64,000 nucleotides of DNA from Mucilaginibacter pineti (GCF_900101875.1 NZ_FNAI01000002.1:558001-622000); one strand, 5' to 3'; positions 33,042 to 43,154 are shown, counted from the first letter of the stretch. The notes: generated by a model not told the origin, from the sequence alone. Numbers and translations: made by a program.

Positions 33042-34307
33042 ATGAATACAAAACAAAAAGCGCGAACGGCTATCCATTGCCTTGCAATTTTTCTGAATTT
33101 AATCAGCATCACAGCACATGCGCAAAACGCCCATTATGACGCTGTACTTGTAGCAACTCCTCCCATGGGCTGGATGACCTGGAATTATTTTGGTGATAAA
33201 ATCAACGAAAAGGATATTAAAGAGATGGCTGATGCAATGGTTAGTTCTGGCATGTTGGATGCGGGCTACCATTACTTGATGATTGACGACGGATGGCAGG
33301 GCGGCCGCGACAGTAAGAATGAGATGATCCCCGATCCGGTTAAGTTTCCTTCGGGGATAAAAGCGCTTGCTGCTTATGTTCATTCCAAAGGCATTAAATT
33401 GGGTGTTTATTCTGATGCAGCCCAGCTTACCTGTGGCGGATATACAGCCAGCCTGAATTTTGAAGAACAGGATGCGAAAACCTTTGCATCATGGGATGTA
33501 GACTATTTAAAGTATGATTATTGCGGAGCTCCGAGTGACTCAATCACGGCTAAAGCCAGATACAAAAAAATGGCAGATGCGTTGCACAATAGTGGAAGGG
33601 AGATTGTATTTGGTATCTGTGAATGGGGCGACCGCAAACCCTGGCTCTGGGCAAAAAATGCAGGCGGGCAATTATGGCGCATATCGGCAGATATTCGTGA
33701 TAAGTGGAAAACTGATAAGCCTTGGACTGACCAACGTGAACTTCACACAATAGGGGCTGGGGTATTGGATATTGTAGATGTTAACGCTGATCTGGCACCA
33801 TTTGCCGGTCCGGGTGGCTGGAACGATCTGGATATGCTGGTTATAGGCCTGAATGGAAGAAAAGGCCCTTCAGGAGATTTAGGCGGAACAGGTTGTTCAC
33901 CAACCGAATATCAAAGCCAGATGAGTTTATGGAGCATAATGAATGCCCCTTTAATTGCAACAAATGATTTACGCACAATGGATGATGCAACAAAACGTAT
34001 TCTTTTAAATAAGGAAGTTATTGCAATAAATCAGGACCCGCTTGGAAAGCAGGCAGAACGTAAGGTCAAAAACCGAGATTGGAATGTGTTCATGAAGCCA
34101 CTTAAAAACGGAGATTATGCAGTGGCCATCTTAAATCGTAATAGCAGCGAAAAAGCATTTTCGATCGACTGGAAGGAATTAGGTTTAAATGGATCTTATA
34201 CAATAAATGATCTTTGGCTCAAAAAAGATATAGGCAAGGGGAAAAAGTGGGCCGGGAAGTTACAAAGTCATGAAACTAAACTGTTCCGTTTGAAAAAAGT
34301 TAGTTGA
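33042..34307 (+). CDS. Alpha-galactosidase (GH27 family)
   Basis: About 421 residues from the ATG before MNTKQKARTAIHC (signal peptide ending AHAQ). GH27/36 landmarks: TPPMGWMTWNYFG, LMIDDGWQGGRD, nucleophile Asp in YLKYDYCG, and acid/base Asp in GGWNDLDMLVIG. The C-terminal beta-sandwich follows. It hydrolyses terminal alpha-galactose residues. It is divergent from the GH78 gene across a 216-bp gap that should contain both promoters. Confidence 0.93.
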   Translation: MNTKQKARTAIHCLAIFLNLISITAHAQNAHYDAVLVATPPMGWMTWNYFGDKINEKDIKEMADAMVSSGMLDAGYHYLMIDDGWQGGRDSKNEMIPDPVKFPSGIKALAAYVHSKGIKLGVYSDAAQLTCGGYTASLNFEEQDAKTFASWDVDYLKYDYCGAPSDSITAKARYKKMADALHNSGREIVFGICEWGDRKPWLWAKNAGGQLWRISADIRDKWKTDKPWTDQRELHTIGAGVLDIVDVNADLAPFAGPGGWNDLDMLVIGLNGRKGPSGDLGGTGCSPTEYQSQMSLWSIMNAPLIATNDLRTMDDATKRILLNKEVIAINQDPLGKQAERKVKNRDWNVFMKPLKNGDYAVAILNRNSSEKAFSIDWKELGLNGSYTINDLWLKKDIGKGKKWAGKLQSHETKLFRLKKVS

Positions 34308-34352
34308 TAATCCGAGTTCAGATTTTTGGCGCCTAATCCAATCCTAAAGACA

Positions 34353-34401
34353 ATATAATACAAAGCCCCAAAATCGGAGATTTTAGGGCTTTGTATTATA
34401 T
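34353..34401. terminator. Very long hairpin between convergent GH27 and SGNH genes
   Basis: 23-nt arms (34353-34375 and 34379-34401) with one mismatch and a 3-nt loop; core CAAAGCCC with GGGCTTTG. It acts as a bidirectional terminator between the GH27 stop and the SGNH gene stop. Confidence 0.8.
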
Positions 34402-34473
34402 CGGTATTAAAATAGAAAATTATATCGGGATGATTATGAATATCGGTTTACAATCGCTTTGATATTCAAGTAT

Positions 34474-35445
34474 TCATAGCGGATATCGATCGCTTGATAT
34501 CGAATAAATAATGTTATTCTCCTTTTGGACGAAGGAGCCGGTGGCACCCGGGTTGAGTGTTCCGCTAAGAATGAACCTGTTTATATATTTTGAAAATTTA
34601 GTTGCTCCCTCGAAATTTAGATGGCCAAAATCAGCGAAATCATTATTTTTTAATGGGAAATCATTAAAATCCAAAAATCTTACATCGTTGAAATAGCGCT
34701 TCCTGATTAGCTCAAACTCGGCCTCATTAGCTCTGTACTCATACAACTGATGCTGCGGGCTCCTGATTAAAAAAACGCTTTTGTGCATGCTGTAGCAGTA
34801 ATCAATTATTTTTCTCAAATATTGCAGATTGGTAATTGAAACTGTTGTTTTCTTTGGCGAAAACTTAACTGTTTTGCCTGTCACATCACTTGCAGGTAAT
34901 TGCCTCGAACCATCTATTTTGAAATATCCGCCTGTTTTTCCGGTGTAATCATAATTAAAAGTAAGTACTTTAATGAGGTTAATACGGGCGGTTATACCTA
35001 TGCAATTCATAAAATATTTTGAATTGTGCTTAGCTAACAGTTCAAGATCAGAGGGGGCCATAAAAGATGCATACTGTGGGAGCATATTTGACATATAGGT
35101 ATAGCCCCAGGTCCAGTCATCCATTTTTGTGTCAATCTGGTTGTTTGAAAATTCTATAATTACAGTTGTTATTTGAGGATTTTGCGGCAGATACTTTTTA
35201 ACTTTTTGGAAGGTATAAAAATAAGACTCGGCAGAATGTGACAGGTTGGTAAGGTTTGATATAAGGGTATCGTTGTATGCACACTCAGCGTGTGAGTGAC
35301 CAAAAAGTGCAATAGTGTTATTTTTTTTTATGCTGAATTTCGAAAATCTGTTTACCAAATAACCCGGAATTAGGGTAATAGCCGCCATGAGCAGGCAGCT
35401 CATAGCGGTAAATAATAGGGTTTTAATTAAAAAGTGGCGCATCAC
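34474..35445 (-). CDS. SGNH-type hydrolase-like protein, partner of the MBOAT acyltransferase
   Basis: A 323-residue protein with an N-terminal membrane anchor. IALFGHSHAECAY is the block with the nucleophilic Ser, and DFGHLNFEGATKFS is the Asp-x-x-His block, as in SGNH hydrolases of the DltD/AlgX/AlgJ kind. Such proteins transfer acyl groups handed over by an MBOAT protein to an exported polysaccharide. Its start follows the MBOAT stop directly, so the two are an operon pair. Target polymer unknown; the nearby exopolysaccharide locus is the obvious candidate. Confidence 0.75.
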   Translation of the reverse strand: MMRHFLIKTLLFTAMSCLLMAAITLIPGYLVNRFSKFSIKKNNTIALFGHSHAECAYNDTLISNLTNLSHSAESYFYTFQKVKKYLPQNPQITTVIIEFSNNQIDTKMDDWTWGYTYMSNMLPQYASFMAPSDLELLAKHNSKYFMNCIGITARINLIKVLTFNYDYTGKTGGYFKIDGSRQLPASDVTGKTVKFSPKKTTVSITNLQYLRKIIDYCYSMHKSVFLIRSPQHQLYEYRANEAEFELIRKRYFNDVRFLDFNDFPLKNNDFADFGHLNFEGATKFSKYINRFILSGTLNPGATGSFVQKENNIIYSISSDRYPL

Positions 35446-36897
35446 TTAAAATTGGAAATAAATAAATTGCTGTTCTTTCCCTGTGAATAGAAATATCACT
35501 ACAACCAACATATAGTAAAAACCCAATCTGTATCCTCTTTTTCTTAGCCATGTTAATTTTTCTATAGCATACTGGTTTTCTCTGCCTTGCCATTCAACTA
35601 TTATAAATATCATGATTAGCATGATCACTTCAAGTAATTGAGCCTTATTAACATCCAATTGGGGTATGGAGAATAGTGAAAGTGAAAAGATCTGACGCAG
35701 GTATTTAAAGGCTTGTGTAACACTATCAGCCCTGAAAAATATCCAGGCCACTAATACCTGCAAAAATGTCGCTATCATCTGAGCTAACTCGGTAATTGTT
35801 GGCAGGGCTCTACCTTTTGCTACAATTTCCAGATGGTTTCTGTTTGTTTTTAGCAGAACAGCAGGCAGGATCAATAAGGCATTTAAAAGCCCCCAGATAA
35901 TAAATGTCCAGTTTGCGCCATGCCAAAAGCCGCTAACCAAAAAAATTATTAAAGTATTCCGTATTTTGAACCAGGTGCCTGTTTTGCTGCCACCAAGTGG
36001 TATATATAGATAATCCCTAAACCATGATGATAAGGAGATATGCCACCTTCTCCAAAATTCGGCCATATCTCTTGAAAAATATGGAAACGCAAAGTTTCGT
36101 AATAATTCAAATCCAAAAAGTCGTGATATACCTAATGCCATATCTGAATATCCAGAGAAATCGCAATAGATTTGAAAAGCAAAAAATATAGCACCTAAAA
36201 CCAGGGTACTGCCCGTGTAGTTTGCGCTGTTTGCAAATATCATATTGGCATAGTCGGCGCATTGATCGGCAATTACGGCTTTTTTAAAAAGTCCCCATAA
36301 TATTTGTCTTAAACCATCAACTGCTTTTAAGTAATCAAATTGTCGTGCTTTTTTTACCTGCGGTAAAAGATGCGTTGCGCGTTCTATAGGGCCAGCCACT
36401 AAAAGAGGGAAAAAGCTCACAAATAATGAATAGTCAATGAAGTTTCGTTCTGAGCTGATGCGGTTTTTATAAATATCAATAACATATGACAAACCATGAA
36501 ATGTATAAAAAGAGATGCCAACGGGTAGTATCACATGTAGCGTGAACGGGCTTAAGTATATACCCCAGGCTTTGAATAAATCAGCAAATGATGTGGCAAA
36601 AAAATTGTAGTATTTAAAAATGCCTAAAAAGCCCAGATTTATAGATACGCTTAACCAAAGCCAAAAGGTTTTTATGCGTTGTACTTTTGCCTTGGACATT
36701 TGCAGCCCGGTAAAATAATCTAATAGTGTAGAAAAAATCAATAGCAGCAGAAATCGCCAATCCCAACATGCGTAAAAGAAATAACTTGCGCCGAGGAGCA
36801 TTAGATTTTGCTGCTTAAGGTTGCGGTTAAGCACAAACCAGTAAACCACAAAAACTACGATCAGGAACATTCCGAACGCGAAAGAATTGAAAAGCAT
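35446..36897 (-). CDS. MBOAT family O-acyltransferase (AlgI-like)
   Basis: A 483-residue polytopic membrane protein with the MBOAT core: RDMAEFWRRWHISLSSWFRD, YIPLGGSKTG and the invariant His in FLVSGFWHGANWTF. AlgI/DltB-type MBOAT proteins move acetyl or other acyl groups across the membrane. It pairs with the SGNH protein immediately downstream. Confidence 0.93.
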   Translation of the reverse strand: MLFNSFAFGMFLIVVFVVYWFVLNRNLKQQNLMLLGASYFFYACWDWRFLLLLIFSTLLDYFTGLQMSKAKVQRIKTFWLWLSVSINLGFLGIFKYYNFFATSFADLFKAWGIYLSPFTLHVILPVGISFYTFHGLSYVIDIYKNRISSERNFIDYSLFVSFFPLLVAGPIERATHLLPQVKKARQFDYLKAVDGLRQILWGLFKKAVIADQCADYANMIFANSANYTGSTLVLGAIFFAFQIYCDFSGYSDMALGISRLFGFELLRNFAFPYFSRDMAEFWRRWHISLSSWFRDYLYIPLGGSKTGTWFKIRNTLIIFLVSGFWHGANWTFIIWGLLNALLILPAVLLKTNRNHLEIVAKGRALPTITELAQMIATFLQVLVAWIFFRADSVTQAFKYLRQIFSLSLFSIPQLDVNKAQLLEVIMLIMIFIIVEWQGRENQYAIEKLTWLRKRGYRLGFYYMLVVVIFLFTGKEQQFIYFQF

Positions 36898-37110
36898 GTG
36901 ATAATTGTTTTTATGAAACAGTTAAAGCCGGGCGGCTTAATGATATTCTATAAATACCGTGACATGAAATTAGGTATAGTATGAAGCTACGATATAAATG
37001 CTTATTATTTTGTAGCAGCCATTTTAAATATATACTTGATATAACCACTGGTTTTATCAGGATTAAAATCAGTAGCTTATATAATTATGCAAAATTAATT
37101 GTGGCGTTAA

Positions 37111-37548
37111 CTATTCTATTTTTATTGAATTACTATTACGTAAAGTTTCGTTGAATTTTTCAAGTAGCTTTATGTATTTATCCATCCAATAATATATGGC
37201 ATCAAGGGGAGGCTCCTTTGCTTGCTGGTTTTCCAGGTCTTTTTCGACACCCGAAGAGTTTAGCCTCATGGCAAATTCGTTTGGAAATTCCACTGAAAAA
37301 TCATGTTCTATAACAATCCCAATCTGACAAATAATGTCGAAACTAAGCCTTTTGGTATTGAACCAGTTGTATAAGGTTCTGCGGCTGACCTGGAGTTTTC
37401 GGGCGATTTCGCTTATTCCCATGTGATCACGTCTAACAATTCGCTCTACAACTTCTCCATAATGTAAATCTTGAGTTTCCAGAATACCAATAGATCTTTG
37501 ATCATTACTGATATACGAACTAATAGGATAATAAACTTTGCTGTGCAT
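37111..37548 (-). CDS. Helix-turn-helix DNA-binding protein
   Basis: A 145-residue protein. A central helix-turn-helix reads MGISEIARKLQVSRRTLYNWF, then NTKRLSFDIICQIGIVIEHD, similar to XRE- or Fis-type regulators. The C-terminal part is helical (AIYYWMDKYIKLLEKF). It lies between the MBOAT pair and the PAS-AraC gene and may regulate either. No ligand domain is visible. Confidence 0.7.
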   Translation of the reverse strand: MHSKVYYPISSYISNDQRSIGILETQDLHYGEVVERIVRRDHMGISEIARKLQVSRRTLYNWFNTKRLSFDIICQIGIVIEHDFSVEFPNEFAMRLNSSGVEKDLENQQAKEPPLDAIYYWMDKYIKLLEKFNETLRNSNSIKIE

Positions 37549-37988
37549 GAGATCAATTATTTTATTAATTTTTAAGGCATATGTTAAATAGATTATAAAA
37601 AATTGCAGGGTAATTATTGAGATTTACGATTGTAAATAGTCAATTGGGTTTTTTGGTTCATTATATAGATTTAGGTTGTTTTTTATTTGAAAGCTATAAC
37701 ATGGTTTGGGGGTTGCTTTACAAAATAAATATATATATACTTATTGCGTTATTCAACCTATAGAAGGTCAAATTATACCTGTAAAAGACGCTAACTTTCA
37801 CTGTTTAAGCTTAATAGGTTAAAATAGTAAACTTTTGATCTGTAAAATGCTAAGTATAATTGATATGTAAATTAGCAAATATCAAGTATGTATTTAATGC
37901 AAAATCTTGAATCTTTGAGATTTGTGTCGGGTAAAGATATTTTGAGATTAATCTTTTATTGGGCAATTATAACGACTAAACCGAATGC
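37549..37988. other. AT-rich non-coding stretch, nothing recognised
   Basis: A 440-bp gap between the helix-turn-helix gene and the PAS-AraC gene, strongly AT-rich. No ORF, hairpin or shared operator was found in it. It should hold the promoter of the helix-turn-helix gene at its left end. Confidence 0.5.
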
Positions 37989-39515
37989 TCAGACCGGTGA
38001 AACAGGGGTAATGTCCTGAAATGTTCCTGATATTCTTTTGCACTCATCATCAAAAAAGTCGGGGTATCCAATAATTCTTATTCTTTTTGAATTACCTTTT
38101 GCCGTTATCATATCAACTTCTATGTTAAAGGGGGTGCCGTATTTAAATGCTTCTTTTAATACTTTTTTACTGAGGATTTGGCTTCTCCCTTGTTTAAAGA
38201 ACATGAGTACTGCTTTTACTTCGGGTACAAAGTATTCTGGTACTTCAAGGATGCTTTGTATAACGTTATCCCATTGTATTGTATTTGTAAACTGGTCTTT
38301 TGTCCAGGTGCCGGTTTTTGAAAGCGTGCTTGCGTTTTTCAATATTTTGGCGGCCAGCTTGTTGTCTTTTTCAATATCTTTAATTTTAGAAATATCTTCA
38401 GTATGTACAAATAATCCGCCTACGGCACCTGATGTAGTAAACCATGGATGGATATTCCACTTTAGCCAGCAGTTTGTACCATTGTTCTTTTTTAAGAATA
38501 AGCCATCACACTGCTGTATATGGCCCTTTAAACAATAAAGATGTAGTTTTTCGCATTTCTTTTTTGTAGCCGGCCAAACGTCATATAAACATTCTCCAAT
38601 AAAATCAATGTTTTCGAGCTGGTACTCTATAATCCATTTTTTTGAAGCTGCAATAAATTGCATTTGGGTATTAAACATGGCAATAGTTATAGGTGCCTGT
38701 TCAATAAGCATTTTATAATGCTCGTTATTATCTTTTTGCGTGTTGTTGACCTCATTACCTGCCAGTTTTTCCGCTAAATATTTATGATAGCATGCTGAAA
38801 AATTTGATGGATTAGAAAAATTAAGCATTACTGCCATTTGGTTTTTATTGCAGCGTTTCTCAGTAATGTATTTATCTGCTATTTCCATTTGCAGAAACCG
38901 GTAATAGGAAAAAATTGTTCGTCCAAAGGTTTGTTTAAAATCCCGTTTTAATTTAGACTCTGATACAAAATGCTTTCTTGCAAGCACAGAGATACTTGGA
39001 AATGCAGTGAATACATTATCGTTTAAAGATTTAGTGACATTTTCAAGTAACCGGTTGCTTTGAGTTAAAAATTCGGGTAGTTTTTTTACCCTTGTTTCAT
39101 CATCAATGGGTTGGGTATTTAACGGGCTTATATCCGTCATATGTGCATAAAATCCTTTTACTTCACCTTCAACATAGTGGGGATGATAAGTAACCCGCAT
39201 GTTTTTAGCTTTGCCCGAGTACAAATGAATTACCTGGTCAAAAACCTGTATTTTACCTGCTAATGCGCCATTAATATAGGGAAGCTGTGCTTCAAATAAA
39301 GATCCTAAAATATCTGAAAGATATGATTTATTGATCATATGGTATGGCGTTACCGCAAACCAATCGGCCGTAGCTTTATTGGCATACCGGCAAAGCAGGT
39401 TTTTATCCCAATAAGCAAGCATAGCCTCAGTGTGCTCCGTTACGTTTAACGCTATCTCAAAAAAATCAGAGTTCGGATCAAAGGACATTGGATTTCCTCT
39501 TAAAATAATACTCAT
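37989..39515 (-). CDS. PAS sensor regulator with an internal AraC DNA-binding domain
   Basis: About 508 residues. PAS 1 lies at residues about 15-130 (YANKATADWFAVTPYHMINK, MRVTYHPHYVEGEVKGFYAH). An AraC-type domain follows at about 160-245 (ISVLARKHFVSESKLKRDFK, FSYYRFLQMEIADKYITEK, FSNPSNFSACYHKY). PAS 2 and a PAC-like segment follow (APITIAMFNTQMQFIAASKK, GLFVHTEDISKIKD), then a third PAS region to the end. No kinase domain is seen. AraC domains are usually C-terminal, so the placement is unusual. Start taken at the ATG opening MSIILRG; MSFDPNSD nine codons later is possible. Confidence 0.75.
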   Translation of the reverse strand: MSIILRGNPMSFDPNSDFFEIALNVTEHTEAMLAYWDKNLLCRYANKATADWFAVTPYHMINKSYLSDILGSLFEAQLPYINGALAGKIQVFDQVIHLYSGKAKNMRVTYHPHYVEGEVKGFYAHMTDISPLNTQPIDDETRVKKLPEFLTQSNRLLENVTKSLNDNVFTAFPSISVLARKHFVSESKLKRDFKQTFGRTIFSYYRFLQMEIADKYITEKRCNKNQMAVMLNFSNPSNFSACYHKYLAEKLAGNEVNNTQKDNNEHYKMLIEQAPITIAMFNTQMQFIAASKKWIIEYQLENIDFIGECLYDVWPATKKKCEKLHLYCLKGHIQQCDGLFLKKNNGTNCWLKWNIHPWFTTSGAVGGLFVHTEDISKIKDIEKDNKLAAKILKNASTLSKTGTWTKDQFTNTIQWDNVIQSILEVPEYFVPEVKAVLMFFKQGRSQILSKKVLKEAFKYGTPFNIEVDMITAKGNSKRIRIIGYPDFFDDECKRISGTFQDITPVSPV

Positions 39516-39620
39516 CGGCTTTATCAACTTTAAGGCGGATGAGTTTTAGGTTAGTTTGCTTAAAACTGCAAATTTTTATTGATAATTTATAAGATAAATC
39601 ATATAAATTAAAAAAGATGC

Positions 39621-41573
39621 TCAGTTTGCCATCTGCTTGTCAATCAGCTTTATATCTAACTTTTCATATTGCGAATTGTTGCTTATGTAATCGGGCAGTA
39701 TGGTTTTCATTTTTGATACCATCAAATCAACCTCGTTATGTACGTTAAGATCTAAAAGATCCTTTATTAAATTGTTGATCTTAACGTAACTAACCGGAAT
39801 GTTTTTTGAGATTTTAATATCCTTATTATAAGTTGGTATTACCTCTTCCTCTGCGTTTAGCAGCTCTTCATATAACTTTTCGCCGGGGCGTAAACCGGTG
39901 TAAATAATTTGTATATCCTTCCCCGGAACAAGGCCTGCCATTTTTATCATATTCGCCGCTAAATCGGCTATTTTCACGGGCTCGCCCATATCAAATAAAA
40001 ATATCTCACTACCCTTACCCATTACGGCGGCTTCAAGCACCAGTTGTACAGCTTCGGGAATTGTCATAAAATATCTTGTGATATCCGGATGGGTAACCGT
40101 AACTGGCCCACCTTTTTCAATTTGTGCCTTAAAGCGTGGGATCACAGAACCATTTGAACCGAGAACGTTGCCAAAACGGGTTGTTATAAACCTGGTTTTA
40201 TTAACTGAGGATGGGCTGGCGTTAAAGAAAAGCTCTTCTACTAATAAGTTATTTAAAGATTGAATATACATTTCGGCAATACGTTTTGAAGCTCCCATGA
40301 TGTTTGTAGGACGCACTGCTTTATCTGTTGAAATCATTACAAATTTTTCAACGTTAAATTCAATTGAAACATCGGCTAAGTTTTTTGTGCCCCATACATT
40401 GGTTAAAATAGCCTCTGTTGGGTTATTCTCCATCATGGGCACATGCTTGTAAGCCGCTGCATGAAATACTATTTGAGGCCTGTATAAATTAAACAGTGTT
40501 TTTATACGCCCCGTGTTTTGAATATCGGCAATAAATATCCGGGTGCGGTTGCCGTACAAGCCATCTTCAATTTCCATTTGAATATCGTGTAAAGGTGTTT
40601 CAGCCCTGTCACACAATACAACAAACTCGGGGTTATACATTAACACTTGCCTAACCAGTTCAGAACCTATTGAACCCGCGGCACCCGTGATCAATATTCG
40701 TTTACCCCTAATTTCGTCTAAAATATGTTCATTACATATCTTTATAGGTTTTCGTTCAAGTAAGTCTTCTATTTTTAGATCTTTAAATTGGTTTAAATTG
40801 GGTTTGCCGTTGATCCATTGGTCTGATGAAGGTACAACAATTACCTTTATGCCAACTTCAATGCATTTTTCAACAGCCTTCCTTTTGCCGTCGGTTTTTA
40901 TATCTTCAGATGTTATGAGCAATGATTTTATAGCATAACGGTCTTTTAACATATCAATTGATTTGATAGGATAAACCCGTTTTTGTTCAATATACTTTGA
41001 TATCTTATCAACCCCGGTGTCAATAAACCCCTGTACATTTAGCATAAATCCTTTTTGTGCTTCCAGCGCGTTTTTAATCAGGATAGAAGGTTCGGCCGAG
41101 CCGTATATTAAAACATTTTCCTTAACAACATTATAGCCAGGGGCTTCCAGGAATTTAAAAACATCCTTTATTATAATGCGCAGGCACATGAGCATAGATG
41201 AGGTGATAAAGAAGTTGATCAGCAGCACATCCATCATTCCGTTAATATTTATTTTTAGATAAAAAGCAAAAAATAAATAATAGAATAACAGGAACGTTAC
41301 GTTACTTGCCAGCACGGTTATTAAAATCCGCATCATATCTTTTGTATTGGAATATCTGATAATGCACGTATGTATTTTCATTATCAAAAAAACCAAAACG
41401 GCGTTCCCACAGTAAATTATCATGTAATAAAGACTGGTGGGGTCAAACTGGAGCCGGTTTTTAAAATATAGTGATGACCATAACGATAACAAAACCACCA
41501 TAAGGTCAATCACCAGGATTAGCCATCTTGAATGGAATTTATCCTGGAACAATAAATTTTTCAGGTATATCAT
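39621..41573 (-). CDS. Membrane nucleotide-sugar 4,6-dehydratase (PglF/WbpM/CapD-like)
   Basis: A 650-residue protein. Four N-terminal membrane helices (residues about 15-135) and a Rossmann-like linker precede a C-terminal SDR domain: ITGAAGSIGSELVRQ, AAAYKHVPMMENNPTEAI and MISTDKAVRPTNIMGASKR (catalytic region with Met in place of Tyr, as in this subfamily), then GLRPGEKLYEELL. It is predicted to convert UDP-GlcNAc to the 4-keto-6-deoxy sugar, the first step to bacillosamine- or fucosamine-type sugars. It is the last gene of the exopolysaccharide operon. Confidence 0.9.
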   Translation of the reverse strand: MIYLKNLLFQDKFHSRWLILVIDLMVVLLSLWSSLYFKNRLQFDPTSLYYMIIYCGNAVLVFLIMKIHTCIIRYSNTKDMMRILITVLASNVTFLLFYYLFFAFYLKININGMMDVLLINFFITSSMLMCLRIIIKDVFKFLEAPGYNVVKENVLIYGSAEPSILIKNALEAQKGFMLNVQGFIDTGVDKISKYIEQKRVYPIKSIDMLKDRYAIKSLLITSEDIKTDGKRKAVEKCIEVGIKVIVVPSSDQWINGKPNLNQFKDLKIEDLLERKPIKICNEHILDEIRGKRILITGAAGSIGSELVRQVLMYNPEFVVLCDRAETPLHDIQMEIEDGLYGNRTRIFIADIQNTGRIKTLFNLYRPQIVFHAAAYKHVPMMENNPTEAILTNVWGTKNLADVSIEFNVEKFVMISTDKAVRPTNIMGASKRIAEMYIQSLNNLLVEELFFNASPSSVNKTRFITTRFGNVLGSNGSVIPRFKAQIEKGGPVTVTHPDITRYFMTIPEAVQLVLEAAVMGKGSEIFLFDMGEPVKIADLAANMIKMAGLVPGKDIQIIYTGLRPGEKLYEELLNAEEEVIPTYNKDIKISKNIPVSYVKINNLIKDLLDLNVHNEVDLMVSKMKTILPDYISNNSQYEKLDIKLIDKQMAN

Positions 41574-41596
41574 AGCTGTTTATTTAAAATTATCGT

Positions 41597-42622
41597 CTAA
41601 GCGTATCTGTACAGCGGAAAAAAATCCACCTCGGTATTTTCTTCAATCCCCTTATCCTGCAAAAGCTTTCGATATACCTCTGGATTGACAATATATCTCC
41701 ATGTTTTAAAATCCAAATGAAGATCAGAGAAAGCAGATTTCCACTCAAAAAGCTTATCGTTTTTAAACCCGAGCCCGCCGCCGAGGTTGTAATATTTCAT
41801 GCCTTTTTCTCTGCCGATTTGAGTTATGTAGTCGGCCAAAAATTTGGTTGGGCTATGATGTAAATATTCTGCACGGGTACCAACCAAATGAGCCTGGATA
41901 ATGCCATTTGTGAATGTTACTATAGTACTGGCAATTGAAACGTCGTTATAATAAACAGTTAATATACGTGCTTCATATTCAGACGTGTTTAGTATTTCTG
42001 AAAAGTAATTTTCATTAAACATGTAGTAGCTGGTGGCGCCTACGCGTTTCATGTTATCGGTATAGATTTCAACAAAGGTTTTCATGCCGGCAGCATTAGT
42101 TTCATCCACTATTGTGAATCCTTTACGCCAGGCATGTTTGATTGCATCCATGGTTGATTGTCTGTACTTTTTGCGCTGCTCATCTATCGTAACAGATAAA
42201 TCAAGAACCACAGTTTTTCCGTTTTCGTGAATGCCACCAAATTTTTCAAGTAATTTTTGTTGCTTGTAAAACGGGTGCAGCCGCACAAAAACAGAAACAT
42301 ACTTTTCATTTATCAAAAAGTTGTTGAAAGCTGTTTTAAAGTTCTCCATCATTACCTCGTCTATTTCACCAAACTTTTTGTTTGAAAACGGTCCGGAAAA
42401 ACCATATACACAAGTGAGGTCGCTATAATCTGATACGGGAATTTTGCGGCGAAGTAACGGGAAGCCAATGTAGGTTTCTGCTTGCTCATATATAAACAGA
42501 ACGGGCGTGCCGGCTGTTTCAAGTGAGTGATAATGCCAGGTATGATAAAAATCATATTCGGCGGCATTACCAACATAGGAAATCCATTCCTCTTTATTGG
42601 GAAGGGTAAAAATCTTAACCAT
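41597..42622 (-). CDS. FemAB/GNAT-like acyltransferase of the polysaccharide locus
   Basis: About 341 residues from the ATG before MVKIFTLPNKEEW; a longer version would overlap the preceding gene. The double-GNAT fold is suggested by KYRQSTMDAIKHAWRKGFTI, YDFYHTWHYHSLE and GMKYYNLGGGLGFKNDKLFE, features of FemAB/BioF2-like peptidoglycan-bridge or polysaccharide N-acyltransferases. It probably adds an amino-acyl or acyl group to an amino sugar. Family assignment is by motif pattern only. Confidence 0.65.
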   Translation of the reverse strand: MVKIFTLPNKEEWISYVGNAAEYDFYHTWHYHSLETAGTPVLFIYEQAETYIGFPLLRRKIPVSDYSDLTCVYGFSGPFSNKKFGEIDEVMMENFKTAFNNFLINEKYVSVFVRLHPFYKQQKLLEKFGGIHENGKTVVLDLSVTIDEQRKKYRQSTMDAIKHAWRKGFTIVDETNAAGMKTFVEIYTDNMKRVGATSYYMFNENYFSEILNTSEYEARILTVYYNDVSIASTIVTFTNGIIQAHLVGTRAEYLHHSPTKFLADYITQIGREKGMKYYNLGGGLGFKNDKLFEWKSAFSDLHLDFKTWRYIVNPEVYRKLLQDKGIEENTEVDFFPLYRYA

Positions 42623-42647
42623 AGCGCAAGAATTAAAACTTAAGAAA

Positions 42648-43154
42648 TTATGACTGTTGATTTTGAAGGGAAACAAATTTGCTTTTACTGATATTCATAG
42701 TAATCAAGTCATTGTGTTTACCCGTAATTTCAAATCCGGCTTTTTCATAAATGGTTATAGCGGATATATTGGCCGGGTGTACTTTTAAATAGATTACCTC
42801 CAGTTCTTTAATTAAAAAACCATACCTGATCATTTGCACTGTGGCCTGGTAACCAATTCCCTTACCCCAGTAAAGTTTGTTGCCGATAAACAAATGCAGT
42901 TCAGCATCATGATCAGTAACATCCAGCAGTTGGATATTGCCTATATAAGTATTGAGTTCTTTAACGCAAATTGCAAATCTGAGCTGATCTGTTTTGGCTA
43001 ATTTTTCTCGTAACCAGGCTGTTTCTATTTCCGAACTGATGTAATGTGTAGGTTTATAACCTGTATATGTCCATATTACCGGGTCATTGCGCCATGCGTA
43101 TGATATGGAGGCATCTTCTATTACAAGGGGCCGTATGTAAACTGAAATGGTCAT
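42648..43154 (-). CDS. GNAT N-acetyltransferase (RimJ/PseH-like)
   Basis: A 168-residue GNAT enzyme: IRPLVIEDASISYAWRNDP, AELHLFIGNKLYWGKGIGYQ (acetyl-CoA pyrophosphate loop), LKVHPANISAITIYEKAGFE. Its start overlaps the preceding aminotransferase-like gene (4 nt), so it is translationally coupled to it. The pair suggests acetylation of the amino group installed by a transaminase, as PseC/PseH and similar pairs do in amino-sugar synthesis. Confidence 0.85.
   Translation of the reverse strand: MTISVYIRPLVIEDASISYAWRNDPVIWTYTGYKPTHYISSEIETAWLREKLAKTDQLRFAICVKELNTYIGNIQLLDVTDHDAELHLFIGNKLYWGKGIGYQATVQMIRYGFLIKELEVIYLKVHPANISAITIYEKAGFEITGKHNDLITMNISKSKFVSLQNQQS

Noticed and set aside
38038..38538. 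166-codon plus-strand frame
   Set aside because: Antisense to the PAS-AraC gene, whose domains are recognisable along the same stretch.
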